Made by a program: the position numbers and the translations under genes
In this document: positions 36,158 to 47,513 of the stretch, piece by piece
How positions within the stretch are numbered: the stretch's first letter is position 1
How the letters are laid out: each line of letters starts with the position of its first letter
Source: an uncultured Pelagibacteraceae bacterium
Lineage (GTDB): Bacteria > Pseudomonadota > Alphaproteobacteria > Pelagibacterales > Pelagibacteraceae
DNA: 64,000 bases
Assembly (NCBI GenBank): GCA_902624635.1
Contig: CACNYD010000002.1
Span: forward strand, 108,260 to 172,259
Direction: 5' to 3'
The notes under the pieces: generated by a model
Database searches by the model: none
Told to the model about the DNA's origin: nothing
Seen by the model: the letters and a program-made list of their open reading frames with translations, nothing else

Positions 36158-37966
36158 ATGAACAATATCGACAATATAAGAAATTTTTCAATTATTGCTC
36201 ACATTGACCATGGCAAATCAACAATTGCAGACAGAATAATTCACAAATGTGGTGGTTTAACAGAGAGGGAAATGAAATCGCAAGTTTTAGATTCAATGGA
36301 TATTGAAAGAGAAAGAGGGATTACAATTAAAGCTCAAACTGTTAAATTAAACTATAAAGCAAAAAATGGTAAAGATTACATATTAAATATAATAGATACC
36401 CCAGGGCACGTTGATTTTAGTTATGAAGTGAGCAGATCTCTTTACGCATGTGAGGGATCTATACTAATTGTGGATAGTACGCAGGGCGTTGAAGCGCAAA
36501 CCTTAGCAAATGTCTATCAAGCTCTAGATATAAATCACGAAATTATTCCAGTTTTAAACAAAATTGATTTACCGGCGTCAGATTTAGATAGAACCAGCAA
36601 ACAAATTGAGGATGTAATTGGTATTGATACAGAAAATGCTATTCCGTGCTCAGGAAAAACTGGAGAAGGTATTGATGAAATACTAGAACAAATAATAAAT
36701 CAATTACCCGGACCAAAAGGTAACTTAGATCAGGATTTAAAATGTCTATTAGTGGATAGTTGGTACGATACATATCTCGGAGTGGTGATATTAGTAAGAG
36801 TTATAAATGGCAAGATTACTAAAAATATGAAAATCAAAATGCTCTCAACTAAACAGGATTATGTTGTTGAAAAAGTTGGTGTATTTACACCTAAACCAAA
36901 AGATATAAATGAATTAAATGCTGGTGAGATAGGTTTTATTACAACAGGAATAAAGATTTTATCAGAAACAAAAGTTGGAGACACTATTTGTGATGCCTCA
37001 AAACCTGCCGTTGAGGCATTACCTGGTTTTAAACCAAGCAAACCTGTGGTATTTTGTGGTTTATTTCCAGTAGATAGTTCAGAGTATCAAAAACTAAAGG
37101 ATGGTCTAGCTAAACTGCAGTTAAATGATGCAAGTTTTTCCTATGAAGCCGAGTCATCATCTGCTTTAGGTTTGGGGTTCAGATGTGGATTTTTGGGGTT
37201 ACTTCACCTTGAAATTATTACAGAGAGACTTGAGAGAGAATTTGATGTTAATTTACTTACCACTACACCAGGTGTTGTTTATAAGGTGCATTTAAATAAA
37301 GGTGAGATAATTGACTTACAAAATCCCTCAAGTCTTCCGGATCCTACATTTATAAGATTCATTGAAGAACCCTGGATAAAGGCTACTATAATTACTCCTG
37401 ATGAATATTTGGGATCAATAATAAAATTATGCCAGGACAAAAGGGGAATTCAAACTAATTTAAGTTATTCAGGAAATAGAGCAGTATTGAATTACGAACT
37501 TCCTTTAAATGAGGTAGTATTTGATTTCAATGATCGAATTAAATCTATGACAAGTGGTTATGCAAGTTTTGATTATGAAATTATCGCACATAGAGAGGGT
37601 GATTTAGTAAAGCTAGGCATATTAGTCAATAGTGAACCAGTAGATGCTTTGGCAATGATGATACATAAGGATTTTGCTCAAAGAACTGGAAGAGAAGTTT
37701 GTGAAAAATTGAAGGATTTAATACCTCGTCATAATTTTATGATACCTATACAAGCTGCTATTGGAGGTAAAATTATTGCAAGGGAAACCATCAAGGGCTT
37801 TAAAAAAGATGTTTTGACAAAAATTCATGGAGGAGGGGCTACTGATAGAAAAAGAAAACTTTTAGAAAAACAGAAAAAAGGTAAAGCAAGGTCCAAACAA
37901 TTTGGTCGAGTTGAAATTCCACAAGAAGCTTTTATTGGAGTTTTAAAAATTAATAAAAAAGATTAA
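36158..37966 (+). CDS. lepA: Elongation factor 4 (LepA)
   Basis: A 602-residue ribosome-dependent GTPase. G1 is AHIDHGKST near 13-21, G3 is DTPGHVDF and G4 is NKIDLP near 130; domains II, III and V and the LepA-specific C-terminal domain, including [10 protein letters not shown], are present. It closes the translation cluster and converges on the glycan island with a single base between stops. Confidence 0.97.
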   Translation: MNNIDNIRNFSIIAHIDHGKSTIADRIIHKCGGLTEREMKSQVLDSMDIERERGITIKAQTVKLNYKAKNGKDYILNIIDTPGHVDFSYEVSRSLYACEGSILIVDSTQGVEAQTLANVYQALDINHEIIPVLNKIDLPASDLDRTSKQIEDVIGIDTENAIPCSGKTGEGIDEILEQIINQLPGPKGNLDQDLKCLLVDSWYDTYLGVVILVRVINGKITKNMKIKMLSTKQDYVVEKVGVFTPKPKDINELNAGEIGFITTGIKILSETKVGDTICDASKPAVEALPGFKPSKPVVFCGLFPVDSSEYQKLKDGLAKLQLNDASFSYEAESSSALGLGFRCGFLGLLHLEIITERLEREFDVNLLTTTPGVVYKVHLNKGEIIDLQNPSSLPDPTFIRFIEEPWIKATIITPDEYLGSIIKLCQDKRGIQTNLSYSGNRAVLNYELPLNEVVFDFNDRIKSMTSGYASFDYEIIAHREGDLVKLGILVNSEPVDALAMMIHKDFAQRTGREVCEKLKDLIPRHNFMIPIQAAIGGKIIARETIKGFKKDVLTKIHGGGATDRKRKLLEKQKKGKARSKQFGRVEIPQEAFIGVLKINKKD

Positions 37967-37967
37967 T

Positions 37968-39140
37968 TTATTTTAAAAATTTATTTATCTTTTCTAATAT
38001 AAATTTTATTTGGTCTTCACTTAATTCAGGATAAATAGGTAGTCTTATAATTTTATCCCATATATCATTAGTTACTTTCATATTTCCGCTCTTAAACCTT
38101 TTCCCAAATGAGGAAGAATGTAAGGGTACATAATGAAAAGTAGCAGGTATTTTACTTTTTTGAAGATATTTTCTAAGTTCTTGTGCAAAATTTAAAGATT
38201 TTATTTTTAAAATGAATAAATGATAAGAATTTTTGTGATCTTTATTCTCATTGTCAAGAATTGAAATTTGATCATGATTTAATTTTGAAAAAAAATTTTT
38301 ATAAGTTAACCAAATAGTTCTCCTTTTTTTAGAAATTATTTTTTCTTTTTTTAATTGAGAGTAAATTAAAGCTGATACTATCTCCGTTGCCCTAAATTCA
38401 GACCCGATGTCTACCCATGAATAATATTTTTTTGATTTAGTTTTTTTTGTTTTTTCTCGAATAAATTGTTTTTTGTAATCTTTTAAAAAACTTGATCTAT
38501 CTGTTCCTTTGTCTAATAAATTATCAATTCTTTTTAAAAATTTCTTATTATTAATTGATATAGCACCACCTTGAGACCCAACTAAATTTTTTGTTTCATG
38601 AAAACTGAAAACCCCTATGTCACCAATTGTTCCAGCAAAATTATTTTTATACTTTGAGAGGAAAGAATGTGCTGCATCTTCAATTAAATATAATCCATAT
38701 TTTTTTTTAAGTTTAATTATCTTATTAAGATTCATGCATTTTCCACCATAGTGAACTACTATTATTGCCTTAGTTTTTTTTGTGATCATTTTTTCAATTT
38801 GATCAACATTTATGCACATATCGCTAGCCTTAATATCAACAAAAACAGGCTTAGCGCCCCTTAAAGCAACACAATTTGCTGTAGATGTAAATGTGTAAGA
38901 TGGCATGATTACTTCATCGCCGGGTTTAAGATCAATCAGTAAACAAGAAAGCTCTAAAGCATCTGAACAACTTTGAGTTAAAGCAATATATTTTGATTTT
39001 AATCTTTTTTTAATAATCTTCTCCGAAAGGTTTTGATAAAAACCATCTGTTAATACACCAGATCTTAAAACTTTTTGAATTACTTCAATTTCCAGATTTG
39101 TTATAAAAGGTTTTGAAAAGTAAATCATTTTAATATCCAT
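37968..39140 (-). CDS. DegT/DnrJ/EryC1/StrS sugar aminotransferase (WecE-like)
   Basis: A 390-residue PLP-dependent enzyme that probably aminates a nucleotide-linked keto-sugar, as WecE does for dTDP-4-keto-6-deoxyglucose. Visible features are GVLTDG near 31, the substrate-binding MPSYTFTSTANCVALRGA, DAAHSFLSKY, and the PLP lysine in FSFHETKNLVGSQGGA near 188. It overlaps the GT17 gene upstream by 16 bases. The ATG at 39128 is an alternative start. It belongs to the envelope glycan island. Confidence 0.9.
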   Translation of the reverse strand: MDIKMIYFSKPFITNLEIEVIQKVLRSGVLTDGFYQNLSEKIIKKRLKSKYIALTQSCSDALELSCLLIDLKPGDEVIMPSYTFTSTANCVALRGAKPVFVDIKASDMCINVDQIEKMITKKTKAIIVVHYGGKCMNLNKIIKLKKKYGLYLIEDAAHSFLSKYKNNFAGTIGDIGVFSFHETKNLVGSQGGAISINNKKFLKRIDNLLDKGTDRSSFLKDYKKQFIREKTKKTKSKKYYSWVDIGSEFRATEIVSALIYSQLKKEKIISKKRRTIWLTYKNFFSKLNHDQISILDNENKDHKNSYHLFILKIKSLNFAQELRKYLQKSKIPATFHYVPLHSSSFGKRFKSGNMKVTNDIWDKIIRLPIYPELSEDQIKFILEKINKFLK

Positions 39141-39961
39141 TCCGAGTAATAATCTTGATTTTTAAATAAATATTCTGGAAAGCTTTCATCAATATTCACC
39201 TTTTTTAATCTATTAGATCTATCAAAAGGATCAATTAGATTATTCATTCTGTATTCAATTTTTTTAATTTGAGTAAAAGTGGATCTATTAAATTCATTAT
39301 GTTCAGAAGATTTAATTTTTTTTGCGATATTTTCTGAATTCATGAGATAAGTAAAATGCCAACCGCCATTTTTTATTAGTTGAATACTTTTTTCTTTCCA
39401 AAATTTCCAGAAAGGTGCTTTTGAATTTTTTGTTTTTAAAGATCTAAAAGTAGAAAATTTTTTCAAATTTTTTTTTTTACATATTCTTGATCCAGGCCAT
39501 TCATTTCCATTAAATTCATCCTTATTTTGAATATTAAATTTATAATAATATAGATTTTGTAAAAAAATTGCATATTTGAAATTTTTAGAATTATAATTTT
39601 TAATTACGTTAGGATTTGGAATTTCATCTTCATCTGAAATCATGATAAAATCCTCATCCTCAGCTTCTTTTATCCCATTTAAAAGTTTATCTATTTGGAA
39701 GTTATATAGAGGGTATTTATCAAAAATTTTACTTTTTTTATCAGGCATATCATCAACCACAATGTACTCAATTTTATTTCTAAATTTATGAAATCTTTTC
39801 AAGTCAAAGATAAGTTTTTTCGTTTCACCAGAGTGAGATTTTGTAGCCTCACAAACAATAAATTTGTCAACTATATTTGAAAGAGTATGAAGTCTTAACT
39901 CGAATAATAAATTGCTTTGGTAAAATGGTATACAATCATAAAGTTTTTGATTTTTGATCAT
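39125..39961 (-). CDS. Glycosyltransferase family 17
   Basis: A 278-residue protein of the GT17 type (PF04724), related to eukaryotic beta-1,4-N-acetylglucosaminyltransferase III. The N-terminus YDCIPFYQSNLLFELRLHTL and the segment FIVCEATKSHSGETK are characteristic; DFIMISDEDEIPN near 100 supplies the acidic metal-binding cluster. It lacks a signal peptide and probably acts at the cytoplasmic face. It is divergent from the first methyltransferase gene across 50 bases. Confidence 0.88.
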   Translation of the reverse strand: MIKNQKLYDCIPFYQSNLLFELRLHTLSNIVDKFIVCEATKSHSGETKKLIFDLKRFHKFRNKIEYIVVDDMPDKKSKIFDKYPLYNFQIDKLLNGIKEAEDEDFIMISDEDEIPNPNVIKNYNSKNFKYAIFLQNLYYYKFNIQNKDEFNGNEWPGSRICKKKNLKKFSTFRSLKTKNSKAPFWKFWKEKSIQLIKNGGWHFTYLMNSENIAKKIKSSEHNEFNRSTFTQIKKIEYRMNNLIDPFDRSNRLKKVNIDESFPEYLFKNQDYYSEWILK

Positions 39962-40011
39962 TTAAATATATTTGATATCAATACTACTATAGAATTTAAA
40001 CAATAAAATAT

Positions 40012-40674
40012 ATGAGAATTATTGAAGTTATAAAAGATTTCTTAAAAGTTTTTATTATGATTAAAGGTAAACGAAATCCAAATTATCATAAAAGAGTAAA
40101 AAAATTTTCTCAAAATAAAAATCAAATAGCAGAAAAAAAGATTATTTCTAAAATTCTAAAAAAACAAAAATTGAATCGAATATTAGATTTTGGATGTAAT
40201 GATGGCCTCTTGAATAAATATTTAAATAATAATATTAATTATTGGGGAGTAGACAATAACAAAGAAATTAAAAAAGAACCTAAATTACATTCGAAAAATA
40301 TAAAAATTATTAAAAAAAAAATACCTTTTAAAAATGGCTTCTTTGATTGTGTTGTTTTGAGTCATGTAATAGCACATATTGAAAATCCTTCTAAATTAAT
40401 TAGAAATTTAGAAAAAAAATTAAGGACTAAAGGAATATTTATTATTATTTCACCTAACAAATCTTATAAGTTTTTTTACTCTTTTTTAAACATTTTTAAT
40501 AATTACAATCCTGATACAACGATATATAAATATTATTCAAGTTTAGAAATTAAAAAAAAATTTTTAAAAAATTATAAAATTTTAAACACTTTGAATTATT
40601 CAATAAAAAAAGGAAAAATTAGAAATTCTCTCATAAATTCAAGATTTTTAATAGTTTTTAGAAAAATAAAATAA
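40012..40674 (+). CDS. Class I SAM-dependent methyltransferase
   Basis: A 220-residue protein with SAM-binding motif I RILDFGCNDGLLNKYL near residues 56-71, an acidic residue in YWGVDNN, and the post-motif FFDCVVLSHVIAHIENP near 110. The glycan neighbourhood suggests methylation of a sugar or surface lipid. Lysine content is very high, in line with the extreme AT bias of this block. Only 1 base separates it from the next gene. Confidence 0.82.
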   Translation: MRIIEVIKDFLKVFIMIKGKRNPNYHKRVKKFSQNKNQIAEKKIISKILKKQKLNRILDFGCNDGLLNKYLNNNINYWGVDNNKEIKKEPKLHSKNIKIIKKKIPFKNGFFDCVVLSHVIAHIENPSKLIRNLEKKLRTKGIFIIISPNKSYKFFYSFLNIFNNYNPDTTIYKYYSSLEIKKKFLKNYKILNTLNYSIKKGKIRNSLINSRFLIVFRKIK

Positions 40675-40675
40675 G

Positions 40676-41371
40676 ATGATTAATTTTATAAAGAAAACTT
40701 TTTTTTTAAAAAAATCAAATGCTGGAATTGACATTATTGGAAAATTTTTTTTATCTAAATTATTAAACTTTCTCATTAAAAAGGAAATTAAAAAGTCTAA
40801 GAAAGAAAATATAAATTATTTAAAAAATAAAAAAATTACGCATGATTATTTTTCACCACATACTTATAACTTCACCTCAGTTATAAAAAATAAATCAATA
40901 AACAATTTGTTAGAAATAGGAAGTTTTGAAGGCAACTCCTCGATGTTTTTTGCTAGATATTTAAAAAATACACAAATTTACTGTGTGGATAATTGGGTTG
41001 GAACTGAAGAATATAATAATTTGAATTTTAAAACGCTAGAAAAAAACTTTGATGAAAATTTAAAAGAATTTGACAATGTTATAAAAAAAAAATGTACCAG
41101 TGATGAATTCTTTTTAAATAATAATCTTACTTTTGATTTGATTTATATAGATGGATATCACAAAGCTGAACAAGTTTTAAAGGATTTTAAAAATGCTTGG
41201 AAAGTATTGAATAAAAATGGGATATTAATTTTTGATGATTTTATTTGGAAGTTTTTTGATAAAATTGAAGATAATCCCTGTTATGTTATTAATGCATATT
41301 TAAAAGAATTAAAAAAAAAATTTAAAATATTAAAAGTATCAAATTCTCAATTATTCATTCAAAAGTTATGA
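40676..41371 (+). CDS. SAM-dependent methyltransferase (Methyltransf_24 type)
   Basis: A 231-residue protein with motif I LLEIGSFEGNSSMFFARYL near 78, the acidic residue in IYCVDNWVG, and the family's metal-linked FDLIYIDGYHKAEQV near 155 and GILIFDDFIWKFF near 180. This matches the Methyltransf_24 class often found with glycosyltransferases. It overlaps the following gene by four bases (ATGA). Confidence 0.82.
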   Translation: MINFIKKTFFLKKSNAGIDIIGKFFLSKLLNFLIKKEIKKSKKENINYLKNKKITHDYFSPHTYNFTSVIKNKSINNLLEIGSFEGNSSMFFARYLKNTQIYCVDNWVGTEEYNNLNFKTLEKNFDENLKEFDNVIKKKCTSDEFFLNNNLTFDLIYIDGYHKAEQVLKDFKNAWKVLNKNGILIFDDFIWKFFDKIEDNPCYVINAYLKELKKKFKILKVSNSQLFIQKL

Positions 41372-42174
41372 GCGATCTAGAAATTTATTGTGTAACAAAT
41401 AAAAGAATTAATATTTTAGAGAATTTTAAATATAAACTTGCGATTGTTGGCTCGGGAAAATTTGAAAATAATTATTTAAGATCTGACAAGGGTAAAAATA
41501 TTTTTGATAAAGAAAAATATTATTCTGAGTTGACTTTTCACTATTGGTATTGGAAAAATAAATTAGATTTATCAAACGAAAATTGGGTAGGATTTTGCCA
41601 AAAAAGAAGATTTTGGATTAATAAAAATTTTAAAGATATTTCAATAAACATTGATAATTTTAAGGAAAGCCTACTCATTGAACCAGATCCTACCTGGTGT
41701 AATTATGAGTCAATTATTTGTAATCCAATTAGTGTAAGAGATGTAAAAAATTCGAAATTGATTAAAAGAGGTTGGAAATCTATTTTACGTGACCCATCAA
41801 TTTTAATAAATAAAAACAAAAAAAATTTATTATTACATTTTGATATGCACCATGGGCATGGGAATTTAAAAAAAGCAATTTCAGTAATGAATAATAAATA
41901 TAAACATGAATTTTATGATTATGTAAATAATACCTCAATTTTAAATCCAAACATAATGTGTATTTCCAAGACGAAGATCTTAAATCATTGGTTTACTGAT
42001 TTATTCGAGTGGCTTTTTAACTGTGAAAAGGTTTTTGGTTTTCAAGATTTGAAAGGATATGACACTGGCAGATTGTATGCTTATCTCGCAGAAAGATTTT
42101 TACCCTTTTGGTTTAAAAAGAATACTAAATATCTAGAGTGGCCGTGGGTATTTTTTGAAAATTATGATAAATAA
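41368..42174 (+). CDS. DUF4422-like probable glycosyltransferase
   Basis: A 268-residue protein. The segment YSELTFHYWYWKNK near 52-65 and NWVGFCQKRRFW near 75 correspond to the ELT-x-YW-x-WKN and VG-x-C-xx-RR patterns of DUF4422, a domain often annotated as a capsular or exopolysaccharide glycosyltransferase. The later part, including GFQDLKGYDTGRLYAYLAER, is consistent. Sugar specificity is unknown. It overlaps the next gene by 11 bases. Confidence 0.7.
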   Translation: MSDLEIYCVTNKRINILENFKYKLAIVGSGKFENNYLRSDKGKNIFDKEKYYSELTFHYWYWKNKLDLSNENWVGFCQKRRFWINKNFKDISINIDNFKESLLIEPDPTWCNYESIICNPISVRDVKNSKLIKRGWKSILRDPSILINKNKKNLLLHFDMHHGHGNLKKAISVMNNKYKHEFYDYVNNTSILNPNIMCISKTKILNHWFTDLFEWLFNCEKVFGFQDLKGYDTGRLYAYLAERFLPFWFKKNTKYLEWPWVFFENYDK

Positions 42175-43024
42175 TATTTTTCTTTGTTCTTTTGCATCTG
42201 ATGATTTATCAAGAAGTAAAAAAAGATTTTTAAAGCAAGCTAGATTTTTTTATAAAGATACAAACATTAAAATTTATGATCAAAAAGACCTTTTTAAAAA
42301 TTTCCAAAAAAAAATAAAAAAAAACTTATTAAAAGAAAATCGGGCTTTTGGATATGGAATTTGGAAACCTTATATTGTTTTAGATTTTTTTAAAAATATA
42401 CCTAAGAATAGTGTTTTACAATATTCAGATATAGGGTGTCACTTTAATTCTGGTGGAGTAAATAGATTTAAAAATTATATAAAGATTGCCAATAAATACA
42501 AATCATTGGTGTTTGAATATGACGGAAAAAAACTAGGTAAAAATAATGCTGATCTACATTTTCAAAAGTACCTTGAATTTCAATATTCTAAAAAAGATTT
42601 GATTAAATATTTTAAGTATGAAAAAAATTCAAAAATTTTAAATTCACCTCAAATTTGGTCTGGGACTTTTTTTTTAAAAAAAACGTTGAGAAATGAAATG
42701 ATTTTAAAAAATTGGCTTAAAGTGATGAAAAAAAATCACTTGATAGATGGAACTAAATCTAAAAATTTAGAAGACCCTAGGTTTATAGAGAGTAGATGGG
42801 ACCAAAGTGTTTTTTCGATTTTATCAAAACAAAATAAGTTTTTTAAATTATCAAGTTCTGAATGTGAATGGGCCGAAAATGGCAAAAGTAGAATTTGGTA
42901 TCACCTAGAAAATTACCCAATTATTGCAAGAAGAGACTTAAAAAGAAATATGATAACAAGATTTAAAAATAGACAGCAAAGAACTTTTAGGAGATACAAA
43001 AAATTATTATTATCTAAATTTTAA
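42164..43024 (+). CDS. Probable glycosyltransferase, uncharacterised
   Basis: A 286-residue protein beginning MINNIFLCSFASDDLSRSKK. The block FGYGIWKPYIVLDFFK near 60 followed by VLQYSDIGCHFNSGG near 85 resembles a family of glycan-cluster proteins that usually read GYW-WKP and Y-D-G-C, where the acidic residue probably coordinates metal. WDQSVFSILSKQ near 210 is also shared by such proteins. I chose the ATG at 42164; an upstream TTG at 42155 is less likely. It converges on the last methyltransferase-like gene with 11 bases overlap. Confidence 0.6.
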   Translation: MINNIFLCSFASDDLSRSKKRFLKQARFFYKDTNIKIYDQKDLFKNFQKKIKKNLLKENRAFGYGIWKPYIVLDFFKNIPKNSVLQYSDIGCHFNSGGVNRFKNYIKIANKYKSLVFEYDGKKLGKNNADLHFQKYLEFQYSKKDLIKYFKYEKNSKILNSPQIWSGTFFLKKTLRNEMILKNWLKVMKKNHLIDGTKSKNLEDPRFIESRWDQSVFSILSKQNKFFKLSSSECEWAENGKSRIWYHLENYPIIARRDLKRNMITRFKNRQQRTFRRYKKLLLSKF

Positions 43025-43868
43025 TTTTATCGAGATAAATACTTTTTAAGTAGTCTTTTTTTAATAAATTGTTTTTACCTTCAATTTCTTCCCCTAATTT
43101 TTTTGGTAATAATTTTTTTAGAAAAAGTTTTTTCAAATTCATTTTAATTTTTTTCCAAATCTTACTAATTTTATTCTTTCTTTTACCTTCGTTGATGACA
43201 TTTTTATTCCATAGAAATTGGTAATCAGATTGATTGACATTTTGAGCTGTAATCTCTTTTATTTTTTTTGTTTTAACTAATAAAAATAATGGGATATCTG
43301 ATGACAATTCCAATCTATTTCCCATAGGTTGTTTTTTTATTTTCCAGATATTATATTTATTAATCGAGTTAAATAAAAAAATTTCTGTATCGGAAAAGCC
43401 ATTTTCTTTAGTATATAATGAAAAAAATAATTCTGGGGAAAATTGCCAAAATCCATGTCCACAGTTATTATTAGCTGGAAGGGAATGTAAAATTATACCA
43501 TCTTTTTTACACAAATTTGCAATATTCTGAAGACATTGAGCAATATTAAAAACATGTTCACTCGTGCCAAAATCTATTACGGTGTCAAAAAAATTTTTTT
43601 TTTCCATGGGTTTATTTAGATCAGCTATTATTGTAGCTTTTTCAAAATCAGAAAAATCCACTGAATCTACAGATAAAGAGTTAAACTGTTTTAAAAGTAT
43701 ATTATCTATATACTTTTGATCTTTTAATTGACTATCAGTTATTCCAAATAATTTTTTATCGTGTTCATTTAATATTATTTCCTGCCTTCCAATAGTTAGG
43801 ACCTTTCCAAAATTAATATCATTTTTGATTAGTTCTAAAAACTTAAATTCAAAAAAAGTAACACCCAT
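43014..43868 (-). CDS. Methyltransferase-like protein
   Basis: A 284-residue protein with GKVLTIGRQEIIL near residue 21 in the position of motif I, then ADLNKP, and FDTVIDFGTSEHVFNIAQCL near 92, a pattern of SAM-dependent methyltransferases found with glycan genes. The segment HSLPANNNCGHGFWQFSP near 132 is also typical. The glycine-rich motif I is degenerate, so activity is uncertain. The C-terminal 60 residues are very basic. It is the last gene of the island before tRNA-Ser. Confidence 0.65.
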   Translation of the reverse strand: MGVTFFEFKFLELIKNDINFGKVLTIGRQEIILNEHDKKLFGITDSQLKDQKYIDNILLKQFNSLSVDSVDFSDFEKATIIADLNKPMEKKNFFDTVIDFGTSEHVFNIAQCLQNIANLCKKDGIILHSLPANNNCGHGFWQFSPELFFSLYTKENGFSDTEIFLFNSINKYNIWKIKKQPMGNRLELSSDIPLFLLVKTKKIKEITAQNVNQSDYQFLWNKNVINEGKRKNKISKIWKKIKMNLKKLFLKKLLPKKLGEEIEGKNNLLKKDYLKSIYLDKIKI

Positions 43869-43921
43869 TTTGCATATTGTTTTTATGGGTTTAATTTTAT
43901 TATGTCAACAACCTTAAATAA

Positions 43922-43950
43922 TTTTCAAACTATATAACTCAAAATATGAT
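43922..43950 (+). promoter_or_regulatory. Putative promoter of tRNA-Ser
   Basis: TTTTCA (43922-43927) and TATGAT (43945-43950) are 17 bases apart, and the tRNA begins 13 bases after the -10. Both hexamers are imperfect. Confidence 0.4.
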
Positions 43951-43963
43951 AATATCAATTTTT

Positions 43964-44053
43964 GGAGAGATGGCCGAGTGGTTGAAGGCGCACGCTTGGA
44001 AAGCGTGTAAAGAGGAAACTCTTTCATGGGTTCGAATCCCATTCTCTCCGCCA
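43964..44053 (+). tRNA. tRNA-Ser (anticodon GGA)
   Basis: A 90-base class II tRNA with encoded CCA (44051-44053) and G discriminator. The acceptor arms GGAGAGA and TCTCTCC pair. The anticodon stem CACGC/GCGTG encloses TTGGAAA, giving GGA at 43998-44000 (reads UCC and UCU). The long variable arm AGAG-GAAA-CTCT is the serine hallmark. It borders the glycan island, and tRNA genes are frequent integration points, though no att repeat was recognised. Confidence 0.97.
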
Positions 44054-44133
44054 TTTATAGGTCAATATTTGTTGGTAATAACTTAATTAACTTCATATTT
44101 TTTTGAAGATAAATCAGCATTTTTTAAAAAAAA

Positions 44134-46229
<2,096 letters not shown>

Positions 46230-46232
46230 ACT

Positions 46233-47513
46233 ATGAAGTTTTTTGAAACTTCAAAATTTCATACTTTAAAAAAATCAACTTATATTTCTTTAAGATGGAT
46301 TGGTATAATAGGCCAAATAATTTCAGTTTATATTGTTTATTTTTTTTTCGATTTCGATTTTAATTTTATTTTATCAAATTTAGTTATTTTTATCGGAATT
46401 TTAAGCAACTTTTATCTGATTTTTAGTTACAATAAAACTCAACTTTCTGATAGATCAGCACTAATTTTTTTGATGATTGATATATTTCAATTAGGTTCAC
46501 TAATATATCTAACTGGTGGAATCGTAAATCCTTTTGTTATTTTTTTATTGATACCCAGTGTATTTGCTTCATCAAATTTAGGTATTAGAACTAATTTATT
46601 TCTTGTCATTACAACAATAATTATGATTATTTTTTTGACATTTTATTCGGAGGATCTACCTGCACCATTAAATAATCATTTTCATGTTGACCCTTACTAT
46701 TATTATTCAATTCCAATCGCTTTTATAATTGCTTTAATTTTTTTAAATTATTTTGCTATTGTTTTTGGCTCAGAGTCTAGAAAAAGAAAAGAAGCTCTAA
46801 GTAAAATGGAGGAAATAATGGCTCAAGAACATGAGATGTTATCTTTAGGGGGTCAGGCAGCAGCAGCAGCACATTCGCTTGGAACTCCATTATCTACAAT
46901 TAAAATTATCTCTCAAGAACTAAAAGATCAGTTAAAGTATCACTCAGAATTGACTTCAGATATAGAATTATTATCAAGTCAAGTTGAAAGATGTAATCAA
47001 ATTTTAAAAAGATTGTCATTAAATCCAATTGAAGAAGATGATTTTATAGATGAAGACCTAAATTTTAAAAAATATATTTATCAAATTGTTAACTCATTTC
47101 AAGAGACGAGTAATAAAAGTTTTGTCTTAAATTTTGATCAAGATTCAAATTCTAGAAAAATTCCAAAATCAATAGAAATTATATATGGTTTGAGAAATTT
47201 TATTGGAAATGCCAATAAATTTGCTAAAGAAAAAATATTTATAACTCTTAAAAGTAATAATGATTATACCGAAATTACTATTGAAGACGACGGCGAGGGG
47301 TATCCTAATGAAATATTATCCAAAATAGGCGAACCTTATTTAAGGTCACTTAATGATAAAGATAAGAAACAATCTGGTTTAGGCTTAGGAATATTTATAG
47401 GTAAAAATTTACTTGAAAAAAATTTTGCTTCTTTAAATTGTCAAAATTCAAAAACAAGAACTGGGGCGGAAGTAAACATAAGGTGGAAAAACGAAGATTT
47501 AAAAAAAATTTAA
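46233..47513 (+). CDS. regB: RegB/PrrB-like sensor histidine kinase
   Basis: A 426-residue membrane kinase of the redox-responsive RegB group. Six membrane helices fill about residues 18-175; the periplasmic loop TGGIVNPF near 94-101 matches the quinone-sensing GG-x-x-NPF motif. The H-box [18 protein letters not shown] has its histidine at 214. Cys254 in [12 protein letters not shown] corresponds in position to the redox-active cysteine of RegB. The ATPase part has [16 protein letters not shown] and [13 protein letters not shown]. The usual response regulator RegA is not adjacent. It starts 3 bases after gyrB and overlaps the convergent cobT stop by 4 bases. Confidence 0.85.
   Translation: MKFFETSKFHTLKKSTYISLRWIGIIGQIISVYIVYFFFDFDFNFILSNLVIFIGILSNFYLIFSYNKTQLSDRSALIFLMIDIFQLGSLIYLTGGIVNPFVIFLLIPSVFASSNLGIRTNLFLVITTIIMIIFLTFYSEDLPAPLNNHFHVDPYYYYSIPIAFIIALIFLNYFAIVFGSESRKRKEALSKMEEIMAQEHEMLSLGGQAAAAAHSLGTPLSTIKIISQELKDQLKYHSELTSDIELLSSQVERCNQILKRLSLNPIEEDDFIDEDLNFKKYIYQIVNSFQETSNKSFVLNFDQDSNSRKIPKSIEIIYGLRNFIGNANKFAKEKIFITLKSNNDYTEITIEDDGEGYPNEILSKIGEPYLRSLNDKDKKQSGLGLGIFIGKNLLEKNFASLNCQNSKTRTGAEVNIRWKNEDLKKI

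Noticed and set aside
43964..44053. Integrated element at tRNA-Ser
   Set aside because: The glycan island abuts it, but no integrase or duplicated tRNA 3' end was seen, so an integrative element cannot be claimed.
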